Below are positions 21,375 to 32,800 of a stretch of DNA of 64,000 nucleotides, one piece after another. A program made the position numbers and the translations under genes. Origin of the DNA: Patellaria atrata CBS 101060 (lineage: Eukaryota > Ascomycota > Dothideomycetes > Patellariales > Patellariaceae); the NCBI GenBank assembly GCA_010093705.1, contig MU006091.1, forward strand, positions 1,230,702 through 1,294,701, written 5' to 3'. The notes beneath the pieces were generated by a model that did not search any database, was not told the origin of the DNA, and worked only from the letters and a program-made list of their open reading frames with translations. Within the stretch, counting starts at the first letter, position 1, and each line of letters opens with the position of its first letter.

Positions 21375-24300
21375 ATCTCCGGATTCAAGTTCGGGCACGT
21401 CTTCCATCGACCATGTTACCGCCGACAATGAGAAGACCATCGCAGGACAAGTACCAGCGCCAACGGACCCTGCTGGTGTTAATGTCCTATCAAAGTTGGA
21501 TTCGCACGTTGTCAAACCTATCGATGAGAAGAAACAGAGTGCCTTGGACCATCTACCCGAGGACGAGCAGACCATCATCAAACGTCAAGTGGATACCCCT
21601 GATATCAAAGTCACCTATTTCACCCTTTACAGATACGCGACCCGGAACGATTTCATCATCATGTTTATTTCGGCCATCTGTGCTATTGTGGCTGGTGCTT
21701 TGTTACCACTGATGACTGTAATCTTTGGCCAGCTTGCTGGGACCTTTCAAAATATGTTCAATGGGACGCTGAATCAAGACGAATTCAACGACGAACTAGC
21801 TGACTATACTCTCTACTTTCTTTACCTAGGAATAGGAGAATTTGTGATGACCTACATCTTCACAGTTGGCTTCATTTATGTTGGAGAGCATTGCTCCGGA
21901 AAGGTCAGAGAGCATTACTTGAAAGCGATTCTGACGCAGAATATTGGTTTCTTCGATAAGCTGGGTGCTGGAGAGATCACTACCCGTATCACTGCGGATT
22001 CAAATCTGGTTCAAGATGCTGTTTCTGAGAAGGTTGGCCTTACTCTGAACGCGGTCGCTACGTTTATTGCGGCCTTTGTCATCGGCTTCATCAAATACTG
22101 GAAACTTACCTTGATCCTGACGTCCACTGTGGTTGCTATCACTGTCATTATGGGAGGTGGTTCGAATTGGATCATTAAATTCAACAAGCAGTCTCTCAAC
22201 TCCTATGCGGAAGGTGGTACGGTAGCAGAAGAGGTTATGAGTTCAATCAGGAATGCAACGGCTTTCAATACCCAAGAAAAACTTGCTAGGCAGTACGATA
22301 GCCATCTGGCAGAAGCTGAAAAGTGGGGTAAGAAAATGAAGTATGTTCTTGCCGTCATGCTTGGAGGTATGATGACTGTCATCTACTTGAATTACGGACT
22401 CGCATTCTGGATGGGCTCAAGATTCCTGGTCAGCGGTGATGTAGATCTGTCTGATGTCCTCACCATCTTGCTTTCCATCATTATCGGCGCTTTCTCTCTC
22501 GGACACGTGGGGCCATGGGTACAGGCTTTCCAGACTGGAACTGCTGCAGGAGCGAAAATATTCAATACAATTGATAGAGAGTCTCCCTTGGACCCCATCT
22601 CAATCGAAGGCGCAACTCTCGATAATGTTAAGGGTACTGTGGAACTCCGTGGTGTTAAGCATATATATCCTTCCCGTCCCGAGGTTATTGTCATGGAAGA
22701 TGTCAACCTTCTCATTCCCGCTGGCAAAACTACAGCATTGGTCGGTTCCTCCGGCTCCGGGAAGAGTACAATCGTCGGTTTAGTCGAACGTTTCTACGAT
22801 CCCGTTAAAGGTTCAGTGTTTCTTGATGGCCACAATGTCCAGGACCTCAATCTCCGCTGGTTACGTCAACACATCTCACTGGTCAGCCAAGAACCGACAC
22901 TCTTTGCCGTCTCGATCTATGATAATATTCGACATGGACTCATTGGTACTGAATATGAGAAGATGGGCGAAGAGAAGGTCAGAGAATTGATAATGGAAGC
23001 TGCTAGGATGGCTAATGCCTATGACTTTGTTACTCAGCTGCCCGAAGGGTTCGATACCAACGTTGGTGACCGAGGATTTCTGCTATCAGGAGGCCAGAAG
23101 CAGCGTATTGCTATTGCCCGAGCAATCGTCAGTGACCCCAAGATTCTACTTTTAGATGAGGCGACTTCCGCATTGGATACCAAGAGCGAAGGTGTTGTGC
23201 AACACGCACTGGACAAGGCTGCTCAAGGGAGGACCACAATTGTTATTGCCCATCGATTATCGACCATCAAAGATGCGGATAACATCGTTGTCATGTCGCA
23301 CGGGAAAATCGTTGAGCAAGGCACCCATTCTGAGTTGATTAGCAGGCGAGGTACATACCATAAGTTAGTCGAAGCTCAGCGTATCGCGGCCGCCAAAAAC
23401 TCTCCAGCGGACGAAGAGGAGGCTTTGCTTAGCGAGAAGGATGCAAACTTAGTTGAGGGACAAAACGGAGACAATGCTGTTGATCCGGACGATGCAGACC
23501 CATTAGGCTTGAAGAGAACACAGACTTCAAAGTCCAAAGCGAGTGTAGCCCTGCAAGGCAAACAGGCCGAGAAGACGAGACAATACTCACTCTGGACATT
23601 GATCAAGCTAATCGGCAGCTTCAATAAGCAAGAATGGCATATCATGCTCTTTGGTTTATTCTGGTCTATCATTGCAGGAGGAGCCAACCCCGTACAAGCA
23701 GTTTTCTTCGCAAAGTCAATCGTGGCGCTCACATATCCGCCATCTATGTACGACAAACTTCGTAGTGACGCAAACTTCTGGTCACTCATGTACCTCATGC
23801 TTGCGCTCACGCAACTTTTGTCTTTCACCGGCCAAGGAATCTGCTTCGCTTATTGTTCTGAGCGACTCATACACCGCACCCGTAATAGAGCGTTTAGGAC
23901 GATACTACGTCAGGACATTCAGTTCTTCGACCGCGAAGAGAACTCTGCTGGTGCTTTAACTTCATTTCTCTCAACAGAAACGACGTATTTGGCTGGTCTC
24001 AGTGGATCAACTCTAGGCACGATCCTCGTCGTCCTGACAACCCTAATTGCCGCTATCTCCCTTTCACTTGCCATCGCATGGAAGTTATCTCTCGTCTGTA
24101 TCTCCACCATTCCTCTCCTCCTGGGTGCCGGTTTCTTCCGCTTCTGGATGCTCGCCCGTTTCGAATCGCGCGCAAAGAAAGCCTACGAAAGATCCGCTAA
24201 TTATGCCTGCGAAGCCACCTCCGCGATCCGGACTGTCGCCTCCCTCACCCGCGAAGAGGAAGTCATGGCTCAATACCACGAACAGCTCGTGTCACAAGGT

Positions 24301-25409
24301 GCAAAGAGCCTTCGCTCAGTCCTCAAATCCTCGACACTTTACGCGGCCTCTCAATCGCTCATGTTCCTCTGCTCCGCGCTCGGATTCTGGTATGGTGGCA
24401 GACAAATGGCGAGCGGCGAGATCTCTATGTTCCAGTTCTTCGTTACGTTTTCTGCTATTATTTTTGGTGCGCAGTCCGCGGGGACAATCTTCTCGTTCGC
24501 ACCAGATATGGGAAAAGCTAAGCATGCAGCTACTGAGATGAAAACTCTGTTCGACCGTAAACCCGACATTGACTCTTGGTCTACGGAGGGGAGAAAGTTG
24601 AGCGGGATGGAGGGCCACATCGAGTTCCGCGACGTCCACTTCCGCTACCCCACCCGTCCCGAACAACCAGTGCTCAGGGGTCTTAACCTCGAAGTCAAGC
24701 CCGGGCAGTACGTCGCGTTGGTCGGCGCATCGGGTTGCGGTAAATCCACCACAATCGCGCTTATGGAACGGTTCTACGATCCCCTCGTCGGCGGTATCTT
24801 CGTCGACGGCCAGGAAATTTCAGGCCTCAACATCAACGATTATAGAAGCTATCTCGCGCTGGTGAGTCAGGAGCCGACGCTGTATCAGGGAACGATCAGA
24901 GACAACGTCCTCCTAGGCTCCGATAGGGAGGATGTGAGCGAAGAGGCAATCGCAAGGGCGTGCAAGGACGCGAATATCTACGATTTCATCATGAGTTTAC
25001 CGTGCGCGTTCCCCCTCCCCCAACCATGACAATGACGTACTAACAATCGTGTAGAGAGGGCTTCCAAACAATCTGCGGCTCCAAAGGCGCACTCCTCTCC
25101 GGTGGGCAGAAACAGCGCATCGCCATCGCGCGCGCGCTCCTGCGGGATCCGAAGATCCTGCTCCTCGACGAAGCTACGTCCGCGCTTGACTCGGAGAGCG
25201 AGAAAGTCGTTCAGGCTGCTCTCGATGCCGCGGCGCAGGGTAGGACGACGATCGCAGTCGCGCATCGACTGAGCACGATCCAGAAGGCGGACGTGATTTA
25301 TGTGTTTGATACGGGTAGGATCGTGGAGAGCGGGACGCACAACGAACTCCTGGCAAGGAAGGGACGGTATTTCGAGTTGGTGAATTTGCAGAGTTTGGGG
25401 AAAGCGTGA
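21361..25409 (+). CDS. ABCB (MDR/P-glycoprotein) full-size ABC transporter
   Basis: Plasma-membrane-type exporter of 1331 aa in a TMD1-NBD1-TMD2-NBD2 layout, as in fungal Mdr1/Atr multidrug transporters. Exons: 21361-25001 and 25055-25409, with a 53 bp intron whose branch site is TACTAAC. NBD1 has Walker [10 protein letters not shown] (about residue 461), signature LSGGQKQR (about 575), Walker [13 protein letters not shown] and the H-loop in IAHRLST. NBD2 has Walker [10 protein letters not shown] (about 1122), signature LSGGQKQR encoded just after the intron (about 1228), Walker [13 protein letters not shown], and AHRLST. Both sites look catalytically complete. A charged linker (residues about 675-740) separates the halves. 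The 78-residue cytosolic N-terminus is acidic. The substrate cannot be read from sequence. An overlapping upstream ORF precedes the start. Confidence 0.95.
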
Positions 25410-25945
25410 GGGGGGGAAGATGGCGGTGTCCATTCTCTTGCGATAGGGTTGGGTGGTTGCATTTACGGAGTTTGCGGGTATCATCTCCCTCTGGGTAAAA
25501 GAGCATTTTTATGGCGTCTCATTACATAAGATTTTGGATATATACCATGGGGTATCTTAGTAATCTCGCAGGCATATTTTCTTTTTATTTTCCTTTTATT
25601 TTTTTGTAGTTTTTTTCCCCTCTTTATTCTTTTTTGATTGTATATCTCGACTCGCTATAGCATAGCTCTTTCTCTCTCCTTTTTGATAGTTTGGATAGGA
25701 TATTGGATCAACGCGATACTGTGGTTTACCCCGGACCATCCCAATCTTCCACACCTCGCTGTCATGTTCATCAGTATTTCACACGGAATGCAGATTGTAG
25801 AAGCACGACTTACACATCTATAAATATTCCTCTTCCACGGACGCGGCAATCCCCGATTCGTCAATCATTCTTTACGTCTCACCCATACATCAAGTCATTT
25901 CAAACACCCTCTCTCTGTCTCCCTCCCTCTCTCTCAAGGGAACAC
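25410..25945. other. convergent intergenic region
   Basis: 3' flanks of the ABCB gene (+) and SWI5 (-). T-rich from 25575 to 25680, as expected of polyadenylation regions, then increasingly C-rich towards SWI5. No gene seen. Confidence 0.5.
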
Positions 25946-26507
25946 TCAATCACCCTCCCCCATTCCAAACCCCTCCTGCACCTCTCTAATCCTAACCCCC
26001 CTACTCTCCGCCAACAAGCCCATGAGGCCCTGCCCTACATCTTTGATCTCGTTGTACGCATGCAAGAGGCCGATGTGGCGTTTTATCGTCGCTTTTGCTG
26101 CGGTTGTTATGGTTTCTTCGTCTGGGCTTTCCGGCTCGTCTTCCGAGTCGGGGATTATAGTTTTGGGTTGGGAGGTGGAGGATAGGGTGGAGAGGAGGGT
26201 TTGCCGCTCGCTGGTTAGGAGGGAGAGAGTGGTGGTTAGGGTGATGGTGTGGGCGTTGAGGGAGGCCTGAGGGGGGTTAGTGAGGGTGGGGATTGGAGGG
26301 GGAGAGACGTACTAGTTTCTTTTCGCGGGATGAGAGGGGGGCTTTTGTAGGGGTTGGAGGTTCTTCGGTGGGTTTAGAAAGGGTTTGCTTGAGAGGGAGA
26401 GTTGGGGAGGCCATTGTTGCTGTGATTGGGGTGTGGGAGGTCGAATTGCTCGTCTTGTAGCTTGGTTTTAAGCTGGAGGTTTGGTTTGAGGATATGATGA
26501 CGCTCAT
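25946..26507 (-). CDS. SWI5: Swi5-family DNA recombination mediator
   Basis: Swi5 pairs with Sfr1/Mei5 to help Rad51/Dmc1 strand exchange in homologous recombination. Two exons: 26313-26507 and 25946-26266, with a 46 bp intron (GTACGT...CTAAC...CAG), giving 171 aa. The N-terminal 55 residues are Ser/Thr/Pro-rich. The Swi5 core starts at SSREKKL and continues as a coiled coil with LLTSERQTLLSTL. After an acidic insert comes the diagnostic block IKRHIGLLHAYNEIKD, then GQGLMGLLAESRGVRIREV. The fission yeast protein is only about 85 aa; an N-terminal extension is usual in filamentous fungi. The start used is the first ATG (26507); a second in-frame ATG lies at 26413. Its 336 bp upstream region is shared divergently with the Ytp1-like gene. 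Confidence 0.88.
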
Positions 26508-26843
26508 GGTCCGTTTCCCGTCCCGTATTCGCAGCTTCGCCACTAACCAATCCTATGCCATGGCATTGTAAGGCTGTACCGAGTAACTTCAAAGTATGGA
26601 TGCTTACGTATAAATTTTATCTGCACATCTACCTATTACTTCTACCTCGCCCTCATAGCTCTAGAAGGTCTTCTATACACTGTCTTCCATAATCGAAGCT
26701 TCGTCGGTTGGATATTGAAACGGTCTCTTGTATGGTTCGCCGCCCTTCCTTTTGGACTTAGTTCTAGTCTGTACGACTCCTGAGCTCCTGTTCGCGAATC
26801 ACTTCTCTACATATCCACCAACTCAACACCTATTTAAACGATC
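26508..26843. promoter_or_regulatory. divergent promoter of SWI5 and the Ytp1-like gene
   Basis: These 336 bp lie between two start codons pointing away from each other, so both promoters must lie here or overlap. The half towards the Ytp1-like gene is pyrimidine-rich (TCTACC, CTCCTG). No TATA box is evident. Confidence 0.6.
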
Positions 26844-28464
26844 ATGGCGACCAGAAGAGCAGTAATTTTTGCCGCTACCGCAATCCTCGGCACCGTAAAA
26901 GCACACGAACACCATACCGACCATATCGAAGAAGGAAACGCTATATCCGACGATCCGATTGTACGGGGCTCCAAACCCAAACAGTTGAAAGAAGATGGTT
27001 TACTAATGGGGGATTGTAGGATTCTATATTATGGATGCATATTTTAATACAATGCCTCGCATGGGGTGTACTATTTCCAACGGGAATGGTGCTCGGCGTA
27101 TGTTCTCACCGTTCTAAAATTAAAAGCTATGTGCTGATATCAGGCTGGAAATAGATTATCCGATCAAGATGGCACGTCCCTCTCCAGTCCACCGCAACGG
27201 TTCTGTCGGTAGTAGGATGGTTTCTAGGTCATAAACACAAGGGACGACAGTTCGCTCCAAATGTCCATGCCGCATTTGCCCCAAGCCCTATGCTCTTACT
27301 ATTCCTCCAAGTGGCCCTAGGCGTATATTTAAAGCTACATCTCGAGCGTGGATTCCACGGACGCATAAGAGGAGTTATTGTGAAGTGCCACGGCGTTGTT
27401 GGGAAGCTTTTGCCTGTAGTTGCGTGGGTCCAAATGCTTTTCGGTGGCATCACAGCGTTGGGCTTCTGTCGGGGAGACCATTTGGGCCAGTGTCTGGCTC
27501 ATTTTATCATGGGCAGTGCATTTATCGCCTATGGGATTGTTCTTACTATTCTTCTGCTCGTGGGACAATTGTGGATCAAACGGACAGGTCGCAGCCAGGA
27601 ATTCTTTGATTCCCTCGTCATCGCTGCCTGGGGTTGTGTCAATACTTTCACTGAACACCGTTGGGGAGGTCCCTGGGTACACAATGATCTTCAGCATACG
27701 TCCATGGGCATCATTTGGTGGAGTGCTGGTTTAGTCGGTATCTGGCTCAGTAAGGACAGACAAGGTCGTCCCAAACGCAACCTTATTCCTGGGATCGTTA
27801 TTTTAATGACTGGATATGCCATGTCCGCGCACCCGCAGAATTTGCCGTTGTCTACGATGGTTCATTCTGTCTTTGGCTACACGCTTATGGGAGCTGGTCT
27901 CACTCGCATCATTGAGATTTCTTTCGTCCTGAAGGATAAACCATCGTACTCACCGGACGGAATGGAGACACACAGCTTCCAATACCTTCCAGTATTCGTA
28001 AGTTTCCAGAGACCCGTGGGATGCATGCATCATTACTGATGAGAAATATTAGCTTCTCTACGCCTCCGGTTTCCTTTTCATGGGCGCCACGGAAGAACAG
28101 ATGAAACTCCTATCTGACGCAAACGTCACCCACGTTTCTTATGTTCTTATCCTCTACAGCATTGCTTTCATTCTATTTTTATGTAAGTCCTCCACTCAAA
28201 CGCCTTCTCCTATTTTCTCTTCTGACCTCTTCTTCAGTTGTTAATATGCTACTCAACCTCTACTCCGCCTACGCCTGGCCCGTAGACCCCGTCAAGGCCA
28301 AACTCGATCCTGAACGTGCGCCCCGTGCAAACGGACATGCGAACGGCCACGCACGTCCTTCGAGAACGAGTCTCAGGGATGCGGAGGAGTTTGAGCTCGA
28401 GGGGCTTATGAGCGATGATGAGGGATTGGATTCGCCTAGGAGGAAGAATGCAACCAGCGGGTAA
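26844..28464 (+). CDS. YTP1: Ytp1-like multi-pass membrane protein
   Basis: Five exons: 26844-26960, 27020-27097, 27155-27997, 28053-28182 and 28238-28464, giving 464 aa. A signal peptide (MATRRAVIFAATAILGTVKA) precedes a His-rich mature start (HEHHTDHI). Then come DSILWMHILIQCLAWGVLFP and the GMVLG...RSRWHVPLQ segment, GHKHKGRQF, about ten hydrophobic helices, and the conserved FTEHRWGGPWVHNDLQH and SAHPQNLP. The His-rich loops and topology match the fungal Ytp1/DUF2427 proteins, which resemble cytochrome b561-like membrane proteins; their biochemical role is not established. The C-terminal tail is hydrophilic and acidic (EEFELEGLMSDDEG), and short NGHANGHA repeats are present. Exon 1 joins in phase at DDPI/DSIL, as expected for the family. 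Confidence 0.88.
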
Positions 28465-29880
28465 GGGCTGTACGAGTTATTGATAGTGGGATAAGGGAAA
28501 TGGGGTTCGGGTAGCATTGGTTTGGGCGTTCATGGCTTCTTTTGTGCAACTGTTTTTGTATTGTTTTTCCTTCTCCTCATACGCCCGAGTTACTGTGTGG
28601 TTGATATCAGATGTGTATTCGGTTTCTATGCACGCAAGTACTATATTGTCCAAAATGGTCCACCTGTACAGAAGAGTCGGACTGTACAGAATAGTCAGAC
28701 TGTACAAATAGTCTGCATGTACGATGAGACCGTCTCAATACTAATATCATCTTCCGCACTGGGCCTTGCTGGTCCAGGCCGACATGCTTCTCGCACTTAG
28801 CTACACAGTGCGGCTGTACGCATATTCAAAGCGCCGGTCAGGCTTTACATTGCTTGCCTTAGATCTAGACGTATACGGCCTCGGTACCCCTTCCGGACGG
28901 TGCATATGAGGATCTCTGGAGGGGTGCACGGGGACCAATGGGTTCGACGCGGATTTGAGTTGGAGTCGGTCTGATTTGTTCAACGGTTGTGGGGTCAGTA
29001 GATTGGGATCTGTACGGTAGAGGCATAGGTCCTGTACAGATATGTACATGTACAGTATCAGGGGGTTTGAGATCTAGATGTTGCATTACTGTAAACACCA
29101 TATACACTTTCGAACAACTGTGGTTTTGAATCATACATAGGCTACAATAGCCAACGACACTCGGTACAGTACATTAGTGAAGATGACAAGTAGGTGTCTT
29201 CTCTTCCATGGTTATCTGTAAAGGGAGTCCTTATGTTTGGAGATAACGGTTGCGAAGGAGGGAGTTAGATCGGCTGCACATACCAGCATCCCCGCCGTTC
29301 GTGAACTTCGTATAACTCAGGCATGTCCCAAGATGAGCTAAACCTTTTAAAGGTTGCTATGCTGATGTTGCATGATATCGGTGCATTTCAACTACATAAA
29401 CGCCTCTGAAGCCATTGACTCACGGTTTGTACATTCGTCTTTGATATATTGAATTAAGTTGTGTTGTTGAATCACATATCACTTTCAGACGACAGCGACT
29501 TCTCAAGATCAAAAAGTCGCTACTTCCTATTCACATAGTAACATAGTAACATAGTTCTACGTCACGGTTAGATAGCGCTTGCACTTGCCCTCCTGGAAGC
29601 CGACTTCGCCGAACCACCTGAGACCGAAGCTTGAGCTTTCTTTTCAATAAGAGCTACCTTACCCGATATTCTCAATTTATTAGCAATAGCCCACCGCAAG
29701 TCCATACCATATTCTTCGCCCATATTGAGTGCTACATATCTGCACTTCAAGAACATCTTCTTCAGCATCTTCCTCCCTTGTCATCGAAGACGCGCCCTCA
29801 GATGTCCAGGTATCATTGCTCAAGATAACCTCTGTGTAACCGGTGGATAGACGAGGATCTTCTGACGTTAAGTGGCGGTC
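28465..29880. other. 1.4 kb intergenic upstream of the ABCC gene
   Basis: No coding frame is convincing; minus-strand ORFs at 28801-29134 and 29568-29943 have no recognisable features, and the latter overlap the ABCC first exon antisense. The region is rich in TGTACA-type motifs (28664-28734, 29032-29057, 29163-29172). Confidence 0.45.
28664..28734 (+). repeat. 18-bp tandem repeat built on CTGTACAG
   Basis: Three consecutive 18-bp units begin CTGTACA at 28664, 28682 and 28700, and a fourth partial unit starts near 28718 (TGTACGATGAGAC). Units share the form CTGTACAGAATAGTCAGA with a few substitutions. It lies 200-270 bp downstream of the Ytp1-like stop codon. Confidence 0.85.
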
Positions 29881-32800
29881 ATGTTTGCGAAGTGCAAGGG
29901 CCCAATATGGAGGCTTGATGACTTTTCGCGCTGTTTCGAACAAGAGTATGAGTATCTAATGCCGTCAAGATACACCATCTACTAACTTATTTTCCATAGT
30001 TACCTGCAAACGTTATTTCCTCTAATAGTCTGCGGCGCATCTCTAAGTTACCTATCAATCCAAATCTTCCGTGCTACTGCACGTTCAAAACAACGCCACG
30101 CATACCAACCTTTGAAGAATACCGGCCATGTGGATTCCAGAAATGGTTTGGATCCTCGGCCTAACGGACCCTTCTCCGATGAGGACGACCCAGATTCAGA
30201 CGACGAATTCTTACGGAATGAACGGTCTGCTCTTCACAGAGCACCGAGCAATGCAAACGAATCATTCATACAAGTGGATAGGCCTCGAGGGGAGTTACTC
30301 GTCGTTGTTGTGGAAGAGCTGGCCGTTTTGAGCGAGGTCGGAATACACCTAGCAGTCGTCTTGACGGAATCATGGGGGCATAGAGGTCGTGTTGCGGCAA
30401 TATCTACCCTTGCGACATGGGTTTATGTCGCCATACTAGCATCGCTCCGGCTGCTCTTGTCCAGTTCCTCAAGGTTTTCCTTCCCGAGGCTCTGGTATCA
30501 CACTTCGTTCATATACATATTTCTATGGATCTTTACAACTCTGATGTTCCGTTCAGCAATCATCCATCCACTATCCAGACTGAGCCGGGATCTGACGATA
30601 GCGAACTTCTCTCTTGTCTCTTTGCTAGCTACCATTGCCCTGACGTCACGAAAGGGTAACAAGGCTGTCGAGTTAGAATACGAGGGAGATCTAGAACCCT
30701 CTAAAGAGCAAACAGCCAGTGTCCTGTCATTAGCAACCTTCGGGTGGGTTGATGGCATAGTCTGGAAGGGTTACAAAAAGACTTATGAACTTTCCGATGT
30801 GTGGAATCTGGCCCCAAAGGACAAGGCTGCTTGGGTACTCAACGATTATAGACAAGTCAAGAAAACTACGATCCTCGCCTGGCACATTTTGAAATATTTC
30901 AAACGTGGACTTATAATTCAAGCTCTATGGGCCGCATTTTCTGGTCTCCTTCTCTTTGCCCCTACGCTGCTTCTTAAGGCTATACTTGAATATGTCGAAC
31001 AACCTGAAATGACTCCACAGAATGCAGCATGGTTCTACGTCATCCTCCTTTTCGTCTCGGGTTGTGCATCAGCGCTTGCTGATGGCCAAGCACTTTGGAT
31101 TGGCCGGAAGATATGTATCCGTATGAGGGCGGTCATCATCGGTGAGATTTACGCAAAGGCTCTCAAACGAAGAGTATCTGCGGGTGCCGACAAAGTCTTG
31201 GGCGAAAACAAGAAGACAAAAGGTGGGAAAGAGTCCACCAAACAGAAAATGAAGAGGGTGTTGTCATTCGGTCGAAAGAAGAAGGCGGAGAACGCTAAGA
31301 ATGATGGCTCCCTAAAGTCTGAAAGCTCTGAACAAGTAACTTCTGGTGCTATCATAAATCTAATGGCGGTGGACTCGTTCAAAGTCAGCGAGATCTGTGC
31401 TTATCTCCACTTTCTCTGGGCGAATACCCCCGTCCAGGCTGTGGTTGCAATTTTTTTGCTATATCGAATCCTAGGCTACAGTTCGATTGCCGGTATTGGG
31501 ATGATGGCTCTGTTACTCCCGATCAACCTTACAATCTCAAAGAAGTTTGCGAAGATCCAGAAACAAATTCTTGCTGCAACCGATGCCCGGATCAATACAA
31601 CTAATGAAGTGCTCAGTAACATCCGGATCATCAAGTACTTTGCTTGGGAGCAACGATTCATGGGCGTCATCGATGAAAAACGCTCGGTTGAACTCAAGCA
31701 TCTTCGTAGGCGATATACGTGGTGGGCTATAGCAGCAACTGTGTGGTCTGGAGCACCAATTATGATTACTTTTCTGTCCTTCTTCGTTTACACGGTGATT
31801 GAAAAGAAAGATCTTATACCCTCGGTGGCTTTTACTGCGTTGTCATTGTTCCAGATTCTAAGGATACCTCTCGACCAGCTTGCCGACATGGTTGCACACG
31901 TCCAAGAATCGAAAGTATCTGTTGATCGTATAGAAGAATATCTGAAGGAACCTGAAACAGACAAATACAGACAACTACATAAGCGTGACCTCGATGAGAA
32001 CGGAGAACCGATTATCGGATTTGACAACGGTACCTTCTCCTGGGGTAGTAATGATCCTAACGACAAAGATGCTGCGGATGCATTCAAGATGATCGGACTC
32101 AATATGCGATTTAATGTAGGCAATCTCAATGTCGTTGTAGGCCCAACTGGGTGCGGAAAGACATCGCTTCTCATGGCTCTCTTGGGTGAAATGACTGCGT
32201 TGGAAGGCCGAGTTCACTTACCGGGAGCCGTTAGCCGAGAAGAACTCAAGCCGGATCCCGAGAGCGGCTTGACCGAGAGCGTCGCATACTGTGCACAACA
32301 AGCTTGGCTCGTGAACGACACCATCAAGGAGAACATTCTATTCGCTGGCCCATGGGATCCGAAACGGTACCAAGATGTTATTGCCGCTTGCTCTCTGAAA
32401 CGGGACTTGGAGATCCTCGACGATGGGGATCAAACCCTAGTTGGTGAGAAAGGAGTCACGCTATCCGGTGGTCAGAAGCAACGTATTTCGTTAGCCCGCG
32501 CCTTGTACAGCAAAGCAAGGCACGTCCTTCTCGACGATGTATTAAGTGCTGTCGACTCTCACACAGCTAAATGGATCTTCGACAAAGCTATCTTGGGACC
32601 ATTGATGTACAATCGAACCTGTATCCTTGTAACACATAATGTTACCCTCTGTCTACCATATGCACAATTTGCGGTAGTTCTTGATAACGGAAGAGTCGTG
32701 GCGCAAGGTTCAGCTCACGAGGTGATCGATTCGGGAACCTTGACTGAAGACCTTACCAAGTCGCGGCCTACATCAACAGTCCCTTCAAGAGTTCCTTCCA

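Noticed and set aside
29568-29943. Two minus-strand ORFs with reasonable composition
   Set aside because: They overlap the ABCC first exon (29881-29945) and its promoter antisense. The plus-strand exon gives the known ABCC N-terminus, so these are shadows.
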